DNA of 6,922 bases from Alphaproteobacteria bacterium. GTDB lineage: Bacteria; Pseudomonadota; Alphaproteobacteria; Micavibrionales; UBA2020. A program made the position numbers and the translations under genes. The notes beneath the pieces are model-generated. The model saw only the letters and a program-made list of their open reading frames with translations. It ran no database searches and was not told the DNA's origin. The stretch lies in assembly GCA_023136145.1 (NCBI GenBank), contig JAGLRU010000257.1:1-6922 (forward strand), written 5' to 3'. Below are positions 5,330 through 6,922 of this stretch, one piece after another (position 1 is the first letter of the stretch; the number at the start of each line of letters is the position of its first letter).

Positions 5330-5385
5330 GGAAGGGTATAATTATTTTTTCAAACGACTATAAAATCACCTCTAATTTTACCTCT

Positions 5386-5415
5386 TTGACATTTCTTGTT
5401 ACTATATGCTAAAGA
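5386..5415 (+). promoter_or_regulatory. Weak candidate promoter for the Tat/M15A peptidase
   Basis: A perfect TTGACA (5386-5391) is followed after 18 nt by TAAAGA (5410-5415), preceded by an extended-type TG at 5407-5408. The -35 is good and the -10 poor. If used, transcription begins near 5422. That would leave the ATG at 5406 outside the message and supports the start at 5448. Confidence 0.3.
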
Positions 5416-5447
5416 GCAGATGTCTTGGGTTTATGTGGAGTGGAAAT

Positions 5448-6035
5448 ATGGATAAACTTATTCAGAAGAATAACGCAGCGGTGAAAAGTTATCGTGCTGA
5501 TCGTCGCGGTTTCTTGAAACATGGTCTTTTGTTTTCCGCAGTATTGGGATTTTGGACACCAGCACTGGCAATGACGAGTGAACGGCCTACAATGGTGCGT
5601 AAGATGTTTCTCAACAATGCACATACTGGTGAAAAATTCGTCGGTGAATATTGGTACGATGGTGAATATTTGCCCGATGCCTTCAGCGTTATCAAGACTG
5701 TTATGCGCGATCATCGTACGAACGAAATATTTCCAATTGATCCGCGACTTATGGACATTTTGTATGTTCTGCAAAATAAAGTCAAAAATTTTACACCCTT
5801 TAAAGTTTTTTCAGGATATCGTTCTGCATCAACTAATGAGCGTCTGCGGCGGAAAAGTAGTGGTGTCGCACGTGAAAGTTTGCATATGCAAGGGCAGGCG
5901 ATTGACATCAACCAGCCGAGTACCCGTCTTTCTTATTTGAAAAAGACAGCGACCAGACTCAGATCTGGTGGCGTTGGCTATTATCCTACTAGTGATTTTG
6001 TGCATGTAGATACTGGGCGTACGCGGTGTTGGTAG
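5448..6035 (+). CDS. Tat-exported DUF882/M15A peptidoglycan peptidase (YcbK/MepK-like)
   Basis: The product resembles zinc peptidases of the M15A/DUF882 group, which cleave peptide cross-links in peptidoglycan in the periplasm. The 195-residue protein begins with a twin-arginine signal: DRRGFLK (18-24), a hydrophobic stretch, and a likely cleavage after ALA (about residue 41). The mature part carries FSGYRS (121-126), then SLHMQGQAIDI, with His146 and Asp153 of the HxxGxAxD zinc motif, and FVHVD with His186 and Asp188. All three expected zinc ligands are present, so it should be active. I chose ATG 5448: GGAG (5437-5440) lies 7 nt upstream, and the Tat n-region then has normal length. The in-frame ATG at 5406 would add 14 residues, has no ribosome site and lies in the promoter region. 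The gene converges with the M48 gene across 12 nt. It may act in cell-wall growth, but its exact cleavage is inferred from family. Confidence 0.88.
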   Translation: MDKLIQKNNAAVKSYRADRRGFLKHGLLFSAVLGFWTPALAMTSERPTMVRKMFLNNAHTGEKFVGEYWYDGEYLPDAFSVIKTVMRDHRTNEIFPIDPRLMDILYVLQNKVKNFTPFKVFSGYRSASTNERLRRKSSGVARESLHMQGQAIDINQPSTRLSYLKKTATRLRSGGVGYYPTSDFVHVDTGRTRCW

Positions 6036-6047
6036 GGTGTGAGCGGC

Positions 6048-6922
6048 CTACTTCGATTTTAAATTCGGAACCAGAGTCTCATTACGAGCTTTTTTCGCGA
6101 CGATTTCCTTGTATGTGTGCCTGATGGCGAGAAAGCGTTCCGGTGTTGTTGGATGACTGTTCCTAGTGCTTACGGATCTGGGTCTTTCAGAAGCTTCCCG
6201 TCGCCAGAAATCGGCAACGCCTTTTGTGCTGTATCCTGCTCTTTCCATGAAATACATTCCCACATAGTCAGCTTCCTGCTCAAATTCAACTGAATATGAT
6301 TGAGAGCCAATATCTTCTCCTGCTTTCAAGAAAGCTCCGCCGCTGTTTACGCCAGCCGCTGCTAGAAGTGAATCGATTGCCAGACCGCCGAGAGTACCAG
6401 CAATGGTATTCTGCATTTTTTTATTGATATGACCCATGGCGATATGAGCAAGCTCGTGTGCGATTACCAGAGCCAGTTCGTTGTCGTTTTTGGTAAAGCG
6501 CACGATGCCTTTTGAAAGGACGATTCGTTTGCCGTCGGTAAAGGCGTTGATGTCGGTGCTGTTATAGTTGAGCTGTACCGGATAATCGCAGACTTTCACT
6601 GGACGGACGACGGCTCTTATCAGTTTGTTATTCCTTTCAAGAAGAATATCGATAGGATTGTAACCGGCAAGGTGCAGAAGTTTATAGGCTGTTTTGCGAG
6701 CTGGCTGACCGCGAGGGATGTTCTGACCGTTGATAGCGATTATAAAATCGCCTGAACGGATTCCTGCTTTTGCAGCAGGGGATTTATCTGCAACGTGCTG
6801 TACCGCGAGCCTGGCATGAAGGTTGTAGAGCTTTGCGACAGCCTTACTGTACTTCCGGTTTACCGATGTGCGATTCCATGCTGTTAATCCAAAAGCCGGG
6901 GCTGTCTTTTTGCCGCAGAAAT
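6048..6922 (-). CDS. PDZ-domain M48 family metallopeptidase, N-terminus beyond the window
   Basis: The frame is open from the right edge to TAG 6050-6048, giving 290 residues of a longer protein. From the edge, residues 2-13 read CGKKTAPAFGLT, typical of the segment after the signal peptide in alphaproteobacterial PDZ-M48 proteins. A PDZ domain follows at about 35-105, with core SPAAKAGIRSGDFIIAINGQ (47-66). The M48 peptidase domain comes after it. HELAH (155-159) supplies two zinc His and the catalytic Glu, and EQEADYVG (214-221) supplies the third ligand, Glu214. A small-residue, Gly-rich helical hairpin lies between them. Membrane-linked or periplasmic protein quality control is the likely role, as in BepA- or LoiP-type M48 peptidases, but the substrate is unknown. 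The GTG at 6599 looks like a start only if upstream sequence is ignored. Reading on through the PDZ shows it is internal. Convergent with the peptidase gene (12-nt gap). Confidence 0.9.
   Translation of the reverse strand, partial: FCGKKTAPAFGLTAWNRTSVNRKYSKAVAKLYNLHARLAVQHVADKSPAAKAGIRSGDFIIAINGQNIPRGQPARKTAYKLLHLAGYNPIDILLERNNKLIRAVVRPVKVCDYPVQLNYNSTDINAFTDGKRIVLSKGIVRFTKNDNELALVIAHELAHIAMGHINKKMQNTIAGTLGGLAIDSLLAAAGVNSGGAFLKAGEDIGSQSYSVEFEQEADYVGMYFMERAGYSTKGVADFWRREASERPRSVSTRNSHPTTPERFLAIRHTYKEIVAKKARNETLVPNLKSK

Larger units (their letters stand above)
5142..5447. other. 306-nt non-coding spacer
   Basis: No supportable gene lies between the cyclic-nucleotide-binding protein and the Tat peptidase. 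The left third is A+T-rich, with A and T runs but no G+C hairpin followed by a T run, so I do not call a terminator. The middle holds the paired-hairpin repeat (5261-5329). A perfect TATAAT sits at 5337-5342 without a matching -35. The right end holds a candidate promoter for the peptidase. Confidence 0.7.

Noticed and set aside
5337..5342. Perfect TATAAT
   Set aside because: The hexamer at 17-nt spacing upstream (CTCTGC) does not resemble a -35, and the next gene starts over 100 nt away.
5406..5447. Upstream ATG extending the Tat peptidase by 14 residues
   Set aside because: No ribosome site, it falls in the candidate promoter, and the extended leader is unusual before a Tat motif. ATG 5448 has GGAG at 7 nt.

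Overview
The window looks chromosomal and alphaproteobacterial. The evidence is a minus-strand ribosome/membrane-biogenesis operon in the order rpmH-rnpA-yidD-yidC-engB, a YidC with alphaproteobacterial wording in its conserved core, a Tat-exported DUF882/M15A peptidase and a PDZ-M48 metallopeptidase. Base composition is intermediate by eye (not counted), and the small accessory genes are visibly more A+T-rich than the operon. The genus cannot be fixed from sequence alone. A decayed paralogue, a copied gene tail and a dispersed palindromic repeat show a chromosome that tolerates duplication and repeats.

Layout: 1-1047 is an accessory patch with two copies of one arrangement, a small unrecognised plus-strand gene followed by the 3' end of engB in convergent orientation. 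The first copy (1-370) is broken: the small gene is a fragment with an apparent frameshift, and only the last 66 nt of engB follow it. The second copy (493-1047) has an intact 152-codon gene facing the real engB. 982-4170 is the operon, tightly packed with overlaps or gaps of 1-9 nt and driven by a near-consensus promoter at 4211-4239. 4282-4524 is a small unrecognised membrane-protein ORF that carries a perfect DnaA-box 9-mer. 4614-5141 is a stand-alone cyclic-nucleotide-binding-domain protein on the plus strand. 5142-5447 is non-coding and holds a paired-hairpin repeat. 5448-6035 is the Tat/M15A peptidase. It converges, with a 12-nt gap, on an M48 metallopeptidase that runs off the right edge (6048-6922).

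How the genes fit together: the operon links ribosomal protein L34, the RNase P protein (tRNA 5' maturation), YidD and YidC (membrane-protein insertion) and the EngB GTPase (large-subunit assembly), a conserved translation/membrane-biogenesis cluster. The right end carries two envelope hydrolases that act on different substrates, peptidoglycan and proteins. The most unusual part is the left end: the two small proteins are only about 30% identical over their alignable part, while the engB tails behind them are 46/48 identical in the last 48 nt. A simple old tandem duplication does not easily explain that mismatch.
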